Below are positions 1-7,000 of a stretch of DNA of 8,658 nucleotides, piece by piece. Source of the DNA: JAPHTQ01 sp050287105 (GTDB lineage Bacteria > Pseudomonadota > Gammaproteobacteria > Thiohalomonadales > Thiohalomonadaceae); NCBI GenBank assembly GCA_050287105.1, contig JBNKBG010000092.1, forward strand, positions 1-8,658, in the 5' to 3' direction. How positions within the stretch are numbered: position 1 is the stretch's first letter; each line of letters starts with the position of its first letter. The position numbers were made by a program, and so were the translations under genes. The notes beneath the pieces were generated by a model. That model was not told where the DNA came from. It worked only from the letters and a program-made list of their open reading frames with translations, and searched no databases.

Positions 1-205
1 CAAAGGGAAACGACAATACGTTGGTCGCTTTATCCTTGTTACGGTAGGTACGATTGAGTTCTGTGATCTCTGCCTCATCTACCACGCGCACGGTTAGCTC
101 CGCACCGTCGTGATCGACCAGCGCCGCACTCACCCAACGCTGGAAATCTTCCGCAGCGGGGATATCTTCGGCTTCCGTGGCAATTTGCAGATCGAGATCG
201 ATCAT
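1..205 (-). CDS. ybeY: Endoribonuclease / rRNA maturation factor YbeY (N-terminal part, runs off window)
   Basis: YbeY is a cytoplasmic metal-dependent RNase-like protein needed for 16S rRNA 3'-end maturation and late 70S quality control. Only the first 68 residues are inside the window (family length is about 150), so the zinc-binding histidine motif lies beyond base 1 and cannot be checked. The visible part begins MIDLDLQIATE and ends with the family signature LNRTYRNKDKATNVLSFPF, which is diagnostic. The start chosen is the ATG at 205-203, four bases after the phoH TAA stop; no strong Shine-Dalgarno sequence is visible, so translation is probably coupled to phoH. It is the third gene of a miaB-phoH-ybeY operon, a common gammaproteobacterial order. 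Identity is firm from the motif; function is inferred from the family. Confidence 0.95.
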   Translation of the reverse strand, partial: MIDLDLQIATEAEDIPAAEDFQRWVSAALVDHDGAELTVRVVDEAEITELNRTYRNKDKATNVLSFPF

Positions 206-209
206 CAGC

Positions 210-1184
210 TTACTGTTTGTTGTCACGTTCGAACTTGTCGTAGGCGCCGACGATACGCTGCACCAATGGATGACGCACCACATCCTTGGCGAGGAAGAAG
301 GTGAAACTGATGCCCTCCACATCCTTGACCACATCCACCACCTGGCGCAGACCGGAGGTGACACCACGTGGCAGGTCGATTTGCGTGACATCACCGGTGA
401 TCACCGCGGTGGAACCGAAACCGATACGGGTGAGGAACATCTTCATCTGTTCCGGGGTGGTGTTCTGCGCTTCGTCGAGAATGATAAAGGCTTCGTTCAA
501 CGTGCGACCGCGCATGTAGGCCAGCGGTGCAACTTCGATCACGTTGCGTTCGATCAGTTTTGCCACCTTCTCAAAACCGAGCATTTCATACAGAGCGTCA
601 TACAGTGGGCGCAGATAGGGATCGACCTTTTGCGCCAGATCGCCAGGGAGAAAGCCAAGACGCTCACCCGCCTCGACTGCCGGTCGGGTCAACACCACCT
701 TGCGCACCTGATCCTTTTCCAGCGCCTCAACCGCACAGGCCACTGCCAGGTAGGTCTTACCGGTACCGGCTGGGCCAATACCGAAGTTGATATCGTTGGT
801 GACGATGTTGTGCAGATATTTTATCTGGTTGGGACCGCGACCTCGGACCACACCGCGCTTGGTGCGAATTACCACCTCGGCGACATCAACGGTTTCGTCC
901 AGTAACGCCTCGATGCCTGACTCCTGTAGATAGAGATGCACACGATTTGGACTCAGGGTTTCCGTGGCGGAGACTTTGTAGAGATCCTGTAACACGCTGG
1001 CACTGGCACGCACCGACTCGGTATCGCCGATGATGCGAAAGCTGTTACCGCGATTATTGATCTCAACACCCAGACGGCGCTCGATCTGGCGCAGGTGCTC
1101 GTCGAACTGACCGCAGAGATTCGCCAACCGAATGTTATCGGCCGGTTCGAGGGAGATATCGAGGCTGTCAGCGGTTTCGTTCAT
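210..1184 (-). CDS. ybeZ: PhoH-like ATPase (YbeZ)
   Basis: This 324-residue protein is a PhoH-family P-loop ATPase, presumed to be cytoplasmic. In this family YbeZ is a partner of YbeY in RNA maturation, and a helicase-like role has been proposed. Visible motifs are Walker A GPAGTGKT at residues 137-144, the LTRPAVEAGE(R)LGFLPGD block at about 165-182, Walker B FIILDEAQN at 233-241 and ITGDVTQIDLPRG further on. The N-terminal region (about residues 8-70) has the EPADN...LCGQFD...IERRLGVEI pattern of the KH-like domain typical of YbeZ. The start at 1184 is supported by alignment of MNETADSLDISLEPADN with the known YbeZ start. However, the bases just before it are CCTCCT, the opposite of a ribosome binding site, within a heptamer repeat array. 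The length is slightly shorter at the C-terminus than E. coli YbeZ. It lies between miaB (66 bases upstream) and ybeY (4 bases downstream). Confidence 0.96.
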   Translation of the reverse strand: MNETADSLDISLEPADNIRLANLCGQFDEHLRQIERRLGVEINNRGNSFRIIGDTESVRASASVLQDLYKVSATETLSPNRVHLYLQESGIEALLDETVDVAEVVIRTKRGVVRGRGPNQIKYLHNIVTNDINFGIGPAGTGKTYLAVACAVEALEKDQVRKVVLTRPAVEAGERLGFLPGDLAQKVDPYLRPLYDALYEMLGFEKVAKLIERNVIEVAPLAYMRGRTLNEAFIILDEAQNTTPEQMKMFLTRIGFGSTAVITGDVTQIDLPRGVTSGLRQVVDVVKDVEGISFTFFLAKDVVRHPLVQRIVGAYDKFERDNKQ

Positions 1185-1219
1185 AGGAGGTAACAGGTTA
1201 CAGGTCTCAGGTTGCAGGG
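1185..1219 (-). repeat. Heptamer repeat array, left arm (CCTGNNA units read on minus strand)
   Basis: On the plus strand this reads AGGAGG followed by four 7-base units: TAACAGG (1191-1197), TTACAGG (1198-1204), TCTCAGG (1205-1211) and TTGCAGG (1212-1218). Every unit keeps CAGG and varies in the first three bases. The array ends exactly at the base before the phoH ATG. It is complementary, with mismatches, to the opposing array at 1240-1270, so a miaB-phoH transcript could fold the two arms together around a 20-base loop. Short intergenic heptamer direct repeats are known in marine Beggiatoaceae and in cyanobacteria; whether this is the same kind of element is not known. Confidence 0.85.
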
Positions 1220-1225
1220 TAAGTA

Positions 1226-1254
1226 ATTATGGCAGTTTTCCTGCGGCCTGTTAC
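1226..1254 (-). promoter_or_regulatory. Possible sigma-70 promoter for phoH
   Basis: On the minus strand a CATAAT hexamer (1231-1226, five of six matches to TATAAT) follows a GTAACA hexamer (1254-1249, four of six matches to TTGACA) by exactly 17 bases. The -35 hexamer lies within a repeat unit (TAACAGG on the minus strand) and overlaps the miaB stop. Transcription would begin around 1219, so the leader would be just the CCTG repeat array before the phoH ATG. This is a consensus match only; the gene could equally rely on read-through from miaB. Confidence 0.3.
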
Positions 1255-1270
1255 CTGTCACCTGCAACCT
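1240..1270 (+). repeat. Heptamer repeat array, right arm (CCTGNNA units), overlapping the miaB 3' end
   Basis: Units on the plus strand are CCTGCGG (1240-1246), CCTGTTA (1247-1253), CCTGTCA (1254-1260), CCTGCAA (1261-1267) and a partial CCT (1268-1270). This is the same 7-base period and CCTG core as the array at 1185-1219 but in the opposite orientation. The two arms share exact 10-base blocks, AGGTAACAGG and AGGTTGCAGG, once orientation is corrected. The array contains the miaB TAA stop (1253-1251) and encodes the last residues of MiaB. Confidence 0.85.
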
Positions 1271-2588
1271 CTATTAATTCACCACGCAAAGAGTTGGGAT
1301 AGGCCTCGGTAATGCGTACATCGACAAACTGGCCGATCAATTCTTTTCCACCGGGGAAATTGACCACTCGACTGTTCTCGGTACGACCGGATATCTCCGC
1401 CTCGTTTTTACGCGAGGTACCTTCCACCAGAATCTTCTGCACCGTACCGACCATGCCCTCGCTGATGGCACGCGCCTGTTTGTTGATCTGATCCTGCAGA
1501 CGCGCCAGACGCGCTTTTTTTACCTCGGCTGGCACATCGTCGGGGAGGTCCGCTGCCGGGGTGCCGGGACGTGGACTGTAGATAAAGCTGAAGCTCTGAT
1601 CGAAATTAACCTCTTCGATCAGCTGCTTGGTTGCCTCAAAGTCGGCGTCGGTTTCACCGGGGAAGCCGACGATAAAATCGGAAGAGATGGATATATCGGG
1701 CCGCGCCTCGCGCAGACGACGAATCTTGCTCTTGTACTCTAGCGCGGTGTGACCGCGCTTCATCAGCGCCAGGATACGATCCGAACCGGACTGCACCGGC
1801 AGATGGAGGAAACTGACCAGTTGCGGCACCTCGGCAAAGGCCTGGATCAGGCTGTCGCTCATCTCCTGCGGATGGGAAGTGGTGAAGCGGATGCGATCGA
1901 TGCCGTCGATAGCGGCGACGTAATGGATTAGCAGTGCCAGATCGGCAATGCCGCCATCATGCATCGCACCGCGATAGGCGTTGACGTTCTGCCCCAGCAG
2001 ATTGACCTCGCGTACACCCTGCGCCGCCAGCCCGGCGATCTCCGCCAGCAGGTCGTCGAAGGGACGACTCACCTCTTCGCCACGGGTATAGGGCACAATG
2101 CAGAAGGTACAGTATTTGGAGCAGCCCTCCATGATCGAGACATAGGCGCTCGGCCCTTCGGCCTTCTGCTCGGGCAGGGAATCGAACTTCTCGATCTCGG
2201 GGAAACTGACATCGACCACCGCACGACGGTGAGCGATCACTTCGCCCAGCATCTGGGGCAGACGGTGCAGGGTCTGCGGGCCGAAGACGATATCAACGAA
2301 AGGCGCGCGCTCACGGATCGCCGCTCCCTCCTGGCTGGCGACGCAACCGCCGACGCCGATGATCACTCCGGGATTTTTCTCTTTCAGCGGCTTCCACATG
2401 CCGAGCTGGGAGAAGACCTTCTCCTGTGCCTTCTCGCGCACGCTACAGGTGTTGAGCAGCAGCACGTCGGCCTGCTCTGGCGCATCCACCTCCTCCAGGC
2501 CGCAGGCGACACCGAGCGCATCGGCCAGGCGGGCCGAGTCGTATTCGTTCATCTGACAACCGAAGGTTTTGATATAAACCGTGCGCAT
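1251..2588 (-). CDS. miaB: tRNA-2-methylthio-N6-dimethylallyladenosine synthase (MiaB)
   Basis: MiaB is a radical-SAM methylthiotransferase that converts i6A37 to ms2i6A37 in tRNAs reading codons that begin with U. The protein has 445 residues, normal for the family. The N-terminal UPF0004 domain carries the three auxiliary-cluster cysteines C11 (KTFGCQMN), C48 (LLLNTCSVREKA) and C82 (VGGCVASQ). The radical-SAM cluster cysteines are C156, C160 and C163 in EGCSKYCTFCIVPYTRG. Further support comes from LLGQNVNAYRG, HLPVQSGSD, DFIVGFPGET and a C-terminal TRAM domain (about residues 378-440). The start at 2588 gives the usual MRTVYIKTFGCQMN beginning; the ribosome binding site is weak (AGAAAG close to the ATG). 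Its last five or six residues (EVAGDR) are encoded by a heptamer repeat array, and the E. coli-type C-terminal extension is missing. It is the first gene of the miaB-phoH-ybeY operon. Confidence 0.98.
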   Translation of the reverse strand: MRTVYIKTFGCQMNEYDSARLADALGVACGLEEVDAPEQADVLLLNTCSVREKAQEKVFSQLGMWKPLKEKNPGVIIGVGGCVASQEGAAIRERAPFVDIVFGPQTLHRLPQMLGEVIAHRRAVVDVSFPEIEKFDSLPEQKAEGPSAYVSIMEGCSKYCTFCIVPYTRGEEVSRPFDDLLAEIAGLAAQGVREVNLLGQNVNAYRGAMHDGGIADLALLIHYVAAIDGIDRIRFTTSHPQEMSDSLIQAFAEVPQLVSFLHLPVQSGSDRILALMKRGHTALEYKSKIRRLREARPDISISSDFIVGFPGETDADFEATKQLIEEVNFDQSFSFIYSPRPGTPAADLPDDVPAEVKKARLARLQDQINKQARAISEGMVGTVQKILVEGTSRKNEAEISGRTENSRVVNFPGGKELIGQFVDVRITEAYPNSLRGELIEVAGDR

Positions 2589-2617
2589 CTTTCTGTATGG
2601 GTGCGAAAAGGGCGCCT

Positions 2618-2647
2618 AGTGTACGTCACCGGCCGACCAGGCGCCAA
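2618..2647 (-). promoter_or_regulatory. Possible sigma-70 promoter for the miaB operon
   Basis: On the minus strand TTGGCG (2647-2642) is followed after 18 bases by TACACT (2623-2618); each hexamer has four of six consensus bases. It would start transcription near 2611, about 23 bases before the miaB ATG, and lies downstream of the amt terminator, where a new promoter is needed. This is a weak consensus match supported mainly by position. Confidence 0.4.
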
Positions 2648-2660
2648 TAGCGACACCGCC

Positions 2661-2697
2661 CCAAAACGAACAATGCCGGCCACAGGGCCGGCATTGT
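2661..2697 (-). terminator. Intrinsic terminator of amt
   Basis: A perfect 12-base-pair inverted repeat (ACAATGCCGGCC, 2670-2681, with GGCCGGCATTGT, 2686-2697) encloses a 4-base loop. It begins about 20 bases after the amt TAA stop. On the amt strand the hairpin is followed by TCGTTTTG, a short T-rich tract. It cleanly separates amt from miaB. Confidence 0.85.
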
Positions 2698-2717
2698 CGC
2701 AGGCAGAAAACGGTCTG

Positions 2718-3911
2718 TTAACGATCGTAGGTCGGCTCGGAGGCGATTTTGTGGATCGCCAGGTCGGCACCCTCGTACTCCTCCTCCTCGGAGAGTCGCA
2801 GGCCAACCACTGCCTTGAGAACACCGTAGACAGCAAAGCCGCCAGCCAGGGCGATCAACAGTCCCATAACCGTACCGGCCAACTGACCCATAAAGGTCAC
2901 GCCGCCTACGCCACCCAGTGCCTCCAGACCGAAGATCCCGGCTGCGATACCACCCCAGGCACCACAGAGGCCGTGCAGCGGCCAGACACCCAGCACATCG
3001 TCGATGCGCCACTTGTTCTGTACCAGGGTAAAGGTCCAGACAAACAGGCCGCCTGCTATACCACCGGTAACCAGCGCGCCCATCGGGTGCATCAGGTCGG
3101 AACCGGCACAGACGGCTACCAGACCGGCCAGCGGACCGTTGTGCACAAAACCGGGGTCATTCTTGCCCACGACCATCGCCACCAGAATGCCACCGACCAT
3201 CGCCATCAGTGAGTTGACCGCGACCAGGCCGGAGATGCCACCAATGGATTGGGCCGACATGACATTAAAACCGAACCAGCCAACACTGAGGATCCACGCA
3301 CCAAGGGCGAGGAAGGGGATGCTTGAGGGTGGATGGGTGAAGACCTCACCGTTCTTGCCGTAACGACCCTTGCGGTGCCCCAGCAGAATCACTGCGGCCA
3401 GAGCAATCCAGCCACCCATGGCGTGTACCACTACGGAACCGGCGAAGTCGTGGAACTGCGCCCCAAAGGTCGCGCCGATCCACTCCTGAATGCCGAAGTT
3501 ACCGTTCCAGATGATCCCCTCAAAGAAGGGGTAGACCAGCGCCACCAGCAGGAAGGTGGCCATCAACTGCGGGTAGAAGCGGGCGCGCTCGGCAATACCG
3601 CCGGAGATGATGGCGGGGATCGCGGCAGCAAAGGTGAGGAGGAAGAAGAATTTCACCAGGGCGAATCCATTGTTCACGTTCAGTGCCTTGGCATCATCGA
3701 AAAAGCCGATACCATAGGCCACCAGGTACCCGATGAAGAAGTAGGCAATGGTGGAGGTGGCGAAGTCGGCGATGATCTTTACCAGGGCGTTAACCTGATT
3801 CTTCTTACGCACAGTGCCCACCTCAAGAAAGGCGAAGCCTGCGTGCATTGCCAGCACCATAATGGCGCCAAGCAATACGAACAGTGTATCGATACCGCTG
3901 GTCTGTTCCAT
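2718..3911 (-). CDS. amt: Ammonium transporter (Amt/MEP family)
   Basis: This inner-membrane channel takes up ammonium for assimilation. The protein has 397 residues and is strongly hydrophobic, consistent with the 11 helices of Amt proteins, with its N-terminus directly at the first helix (no separate cleaved signal peptide evident). The recognition and conduction residues are present: D155 in DFAGSVVVHAMGG, the twin histidines H163 (same motif) and H313 (VWPLHGLCGAWGG), plus FFEGIIWNGN, GWFGFNVMSA and GSDLMHPMGALVTGG blocks. The cytoplasmic C-terminal tail (RLSEEEEYEGADLAIHK) is the segment involved in PII (GlnK) regulation in this family. The ATG at 3911 has a good ribosome binding site, GGGGAA (3922-3917), five bases away. 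No glnK lies beside it. A sigma-54-type promoter and NtrC-like sites lie upstream and a strong terminator downstream, so it is a one-gene unit probably induced under nitrogen limitation. Confidence 0.97.
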   Translation of the reverse strand: MEQTSGIDTLFVLLGAIMVLAMHAGFAFLEVGTVRKKNQVNALVKIIADFATSTIAYFFIGYLVAYGIGFFDDAKALNVNNGFALVKFFFLLTFAAAIPAIISGGIAERARFYPQLMATFLLVALVYPFFEGIIWNGNFGIQEWIGATFGAQFHDFAGSVVVHAMGGWIALAAVILLGHRKGRYGKNGEVFTHPPSSIPFLALGAWILSVGWFGFNVMSAQSIGGISGLVAVNSLMAMVGGILVAMVVGKNDPGFVHNGPLAGLVAVCAGSDLMHPMGALVTGGIAGGLFVWTFTLVQNKWRIDDVLGVWPLHGLCGAWGGIAAGIFGLEALGGVGGVTFMGQLAGTVMGLLIALAGGFAVYGVLKAVVGLRLSEEEEYEGADLAIHKIASEPTYDR

Positions 3912-3951
3912 GGATGTTCCCCGTAGTTATGCAAAAAATGACCGGAAAGCG

Positions 3952-3968
3952 TGCAAAAAACGCACCAA
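3952..3968 (-). promoter_or_regulatory. Sigma-54 (RpoN) -24/-12 promoter of amt
   Basis: The minus strand reads TTGGTGCGTTTTTTGCA. Compared with the sigma-54 consensus YTGGCACG-N4-TTGCW, six of eight -24 bases and all five -12 bases match. The invariant GG (3966-3965) and GC (3954-3953) are separated by exactly ten bases. The predicted start is about 3941, giving a leader of about 30 bases that contains the amt ribosome binding site. Sigma-54 control of ammonium transporters is well established in proteobacteria; use of this copy is inferred. Confidence 0.75.
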
Positions 3969-3976
3969 TATCGTGC
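3962..3976. promoter_or_regulatory. NtrC-like dyad overlapping the amt -24 element
   Basis: GCACCAATATCGTGC fits the NtrC pattern GCAC-N7-GTGC, including the typical TGGTGC half on the minus strand. It overlaps the -24 element of the sigma-54 promoter, centred about 28 bases upstream of the predicted start. An activator site here would be unusual; it might act negatively at high NtrC-phosphate or be a fortuitous result of the promoter's own bases. Confidence 0.45.
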
Positions 3977-4029
3977 CTCGAGGGAAATCAGTGAGTTGCG
4001 CGGGCAACGGCGGTGCGAAGGAGATAATT

Positions 4030-4048
4030 TTGCACGTTTTTCGTGCAA
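4030..4048. promoter_or_regulatory. NtrC-like enhancer dyad upstream of amt
   Basis: TTGCACGTTTTTCGTGCAA is a perfect palindrome with 7-base arms and a 5-base centre. It contains GCAC-N7-GTGC (4032-4046), the core spacing of NtrC binding sites. Its centre is about 98 bases upstream of the predicted sigma-54 start, a distance typical of enhancer sites. The palindrome lacks a following T tract on either strand, so it is not a good terminator. Binding by NtrC is inferred from pattern and context; another dimeric regulator is possible. Confidence 0.6.
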
Positions 4049-4054
4049 CCAACA

Positions 4055-4080
4055 GAGGCGTTGCCTCATATAGGGGCAAC
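4055..4080. other. Two mutually exclusive stem-loops after the RND permease gene
   Basis: GAGGC-GTT-GCCTC (4055-4067) forms a perfect 5-base-pair hairpin. GTTGCC (4060-4065) pairs with GGCAAC (4075-4080) around a loop containing ATATA. The two share bases and cannot form together. They start about 8 bases after the permease TAG stop and could protect or terminate the efflux transcript, but no U-rich tract follows, so I do not call a terminator. Confidence 0.35.
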
Positions 4081-4087
4081 AGAGTGC

Positions 4088-7000
4088 CTATGCTTCCTTA
4101 TGACGGAGACGCTTCATGTACTGCCCCAGGTGCTCACCCAACAGCAACATGCAGGGAGTCAGCACCAGGGTCAGGATGGTGGCAAAGGCGAGACCGCCCG
4201 CCACACCAGTAGCCAGTTGGACCCACCACTGCGTGGAGGGGGCACCGAAGGTCACATCACGATTGACCAGATCAAGGTTGAGCTTGAGCACCATCGGCAT
4301 CAAACCGAGGATGGTGGTGATGGTGGTAAGCAACACCGGACGCAGACGCTGTGCTGCGGTACGCAGGATTGCCTCGACCACTTCCATTCCCTGCTGACGC
4401 AGGATGTTGTAGGTGTCGATCAAGACGATGTTGTTGTTGACCACAATGCCGGCCAGGGCGATTACCCCAACCCCGCTCATGACGATACCGAAGGGTTGCC
4501 CGGTGGTCAGTAAACCGAGCAGCACACCGACGGTGGAGAAGATCACTGCGGTAAGAATAAGGAAGGCCTGGTAGAAGCTGTTGAACTGGGTCACCAGGAT
4601 GATCGCCATAATAAACAGCGCGACCATGAAGGCATTACCAAGAAATTCCTGCGCCTCACGCTGATCCTCATCCTCACCCTTGAACTTCAGATCCAGACGC
4701 GAATCGAGCTGGACGTTCTTGTCCAACCACTGCTGGATCTCGATCACCTTGTTGGCTGGCAGAATACCCTGAGGTACATCGGCCTTCACCGTCATTACCC
4801 GCTGGCCATCGACACGGCTGATGTTGCCGCGCTTGGGTGCAGGCTGGCTGGTGACGAAGTTGCTGATCGGTACCAGACCGTAGCGGGTCTGCACCCGCAG
4901 GCGATCCAGCGAATCCAGATCGCGCTGATCCTCAGGCAGACGGACGATGATATCGACCTCGTCATCCGCATCGTCAGGACGGTAAGAACTCACCTTGATA
5001 CCGTTGGTCACCATCTGTACCGCATTGCCGACGATAGTAATGTCGGCGCCGAAGCGGGCCGCCTTGGTGCGGTCAACGTTGATCTGCCACTCGATACCGG
5101 GCAGCGGACGATCATCCTCCACATCGACGAACCCGCCCACCTCATCGATCAGTTCGCGTATCTTCACTACCGCCGGTTCCAGCATCTGCGGATAGCGTGA
5201 ACCGATCTGCAGTTGTACCGGCTTGCCCCCGGGCGGGCCGCCCTCCTGCTTGCGTGTCTCGATGTGGATACCGGCAATGTCGGCAGTACGGCGACGGATC
5301 TCGGCCAGAATGTCATCGGCCGGGGCACGTTTGTCCCAGTCACCAAACTCCATCTGGATCACGCCGATAGTATCGGGCGGGACATCCTGCCCCCCACTGG
5401 CGAGACCAAGGCCGCTATGGCTATAGAGGGTCTTGATCCCGTTCAGACCAAGGATGCGATCCTCCACCTGCTTGACCAGTGCATCCTGCTCGTAGACCGA
5501 GAGGTTACCGCGAGCCAGCACATTCACCGCCGCCTGCTGCGGCTCCACCTTGGGGAAGAACTCCACCCCTTTGCCGAAGACGCCGTAGATCACATAGACA
5601 AACAGCAGAAAAGCGAAGCACGCCCCAAGGATCTTGCCCGGATGGACCAGGAGCTTCTCCAGCGTACGCACATAGAGCCCGGTAAGACCACCGATCTCAT
5701 GCAGCTCTCCGGTCTCCGCTGCGGCCAGACTGTGCAACGCCTCTTCACTCAGGGGGCTGCGTTTACCCACCAGTTCCCCCAGCGTGGGAACAAAGATCAA
5801 TGCCATAAAGAGCGAGGCGGAGAGCGTCGCCAACAGGGTGATCGGCAGGTATTTCATAAACTCCCCCACCACCCCGGGCCAGAACAGCAGCGGCATAAAG
5901 GCGGCCAGGGTGGTGGCGGTGGATGCGGTGATCGGCCAGCTCATGCGCCGTGCGGCAAAGGCGTAGGCCTCTTCGCGGGGCATCCCCTCGATCATCTTGC
6001 GGTCGGCCATTTCGGTCACCACGATGGCGCCGTCGATCAACATCCCCACCGCCATGATCAGGGCGAACAGCACCACGATGTTAATCGTTAGCCCCATGGA
6101 ATCGATGATCAGGATCCCGGCGAGGAAAGAGCCCGGAATCGCCACCCCTACCAGACCGGCGGTCCGCACACCGAGTGCCGCGACAATAACTACCATAACC
6201 AGTAGCACTGCGCTCAGGACGTTGTTCTGCAGATCCGAAAGCATATCCTTCACATCTTTGGATTTGTCCTGGGAGAAGCTGATCTCTACCCCTTCCGGCC
6301 AGGTAGCCTGCTCCGCGGCAACAATGGCGCGCACCTTGTCGATGGTTTCGATGACGTTTTGGCCAACCCGCTTGGATATCTCCAGGCTGATCGCCGGATT
6401 ACCATTGACCCGGGCGAAACTGGTCGGGTCCTTGAAGGTGCGGCGAACCATGGCAACATCGCCGAAGGTCACTACTCGATCCTCGACCACCTTAACCGGC
6501 AGGGAGAAGACATCCTCCGCCCCCTCCAGCAGGCCCGGCACCTTGACCGAGAAGCGGCCCTTGCCCGTATCCAGCGCACCGGCGGCCACCAGTTTATTGT
6601 TGCGCCAGATGAAGTTGATCAACTCCTCATAGGAGATGCCGTAGCTATCCAGCACCCGCGGCTCGACCACGATATCCACCACCTCTTCGCGATCGCCGGC
6701 AATTTTCGCCTCCAGTACTTCACGCAGGCCTTCGATCTTGTCTTTCAGATCTCTTGCCAGAGTGAGCAGGGTACGCTCGGGAACGTTACCGGCCAGGGTG
6801 ACCACCAGTACCGGGAAAAGGGCGACGTTAACCTCGTTGACTGTCGGCTCGTCGGTATCAGCAGGCAGCTTGCTCTTCGCCAGATCGACCTTCTCACGCA
6901 CATCCTGTAGCGCCTGATCACTATCGAAACCGGCGTCGAATTCCAGCAGCACCGAGGCGTGTCCCTCCTCGGCATTGGAGCGCATCTCTTTCACCCCCTC

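Noticed and set aside
177..905. Open frame of 242 codons on the plus strand
   Set aside because: It is antisense to phoH, which has intact Walker A and B motifs in the opposite direction.
1959..3212. A long open frame (about 417 codons) on the plus strand
   Set aside because: It runs antisense across miaB, the terminator and amt, all of which have unmistakable conserved motifs on the other strand. Its translation shows no recognisable domain, so it is a shadow frame of GC-rich coding sequence.
3931..3950. Second sigma-54-like element (CCGG...TTTTTTGCA) closer to amt
   Set aside because: The GG-GC spacing is nine rather than ten bases, the -24 half is poor, and the start would fall on the ribosome binding site.
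4030..4048. Palindrome read as a rho-independent terminator
   Set aside because: Neither strand has a T tract after the stem, and the GCAC-N7-GTGC pattern and location suit an activator site better.
5213..6091. Open frame of 292 codons on the plus strand
   Set aside because: It lies wholly antisense to the RND permease and gives a low-complexity, His/Gln/Gly-rich translation typical of antisense frames.
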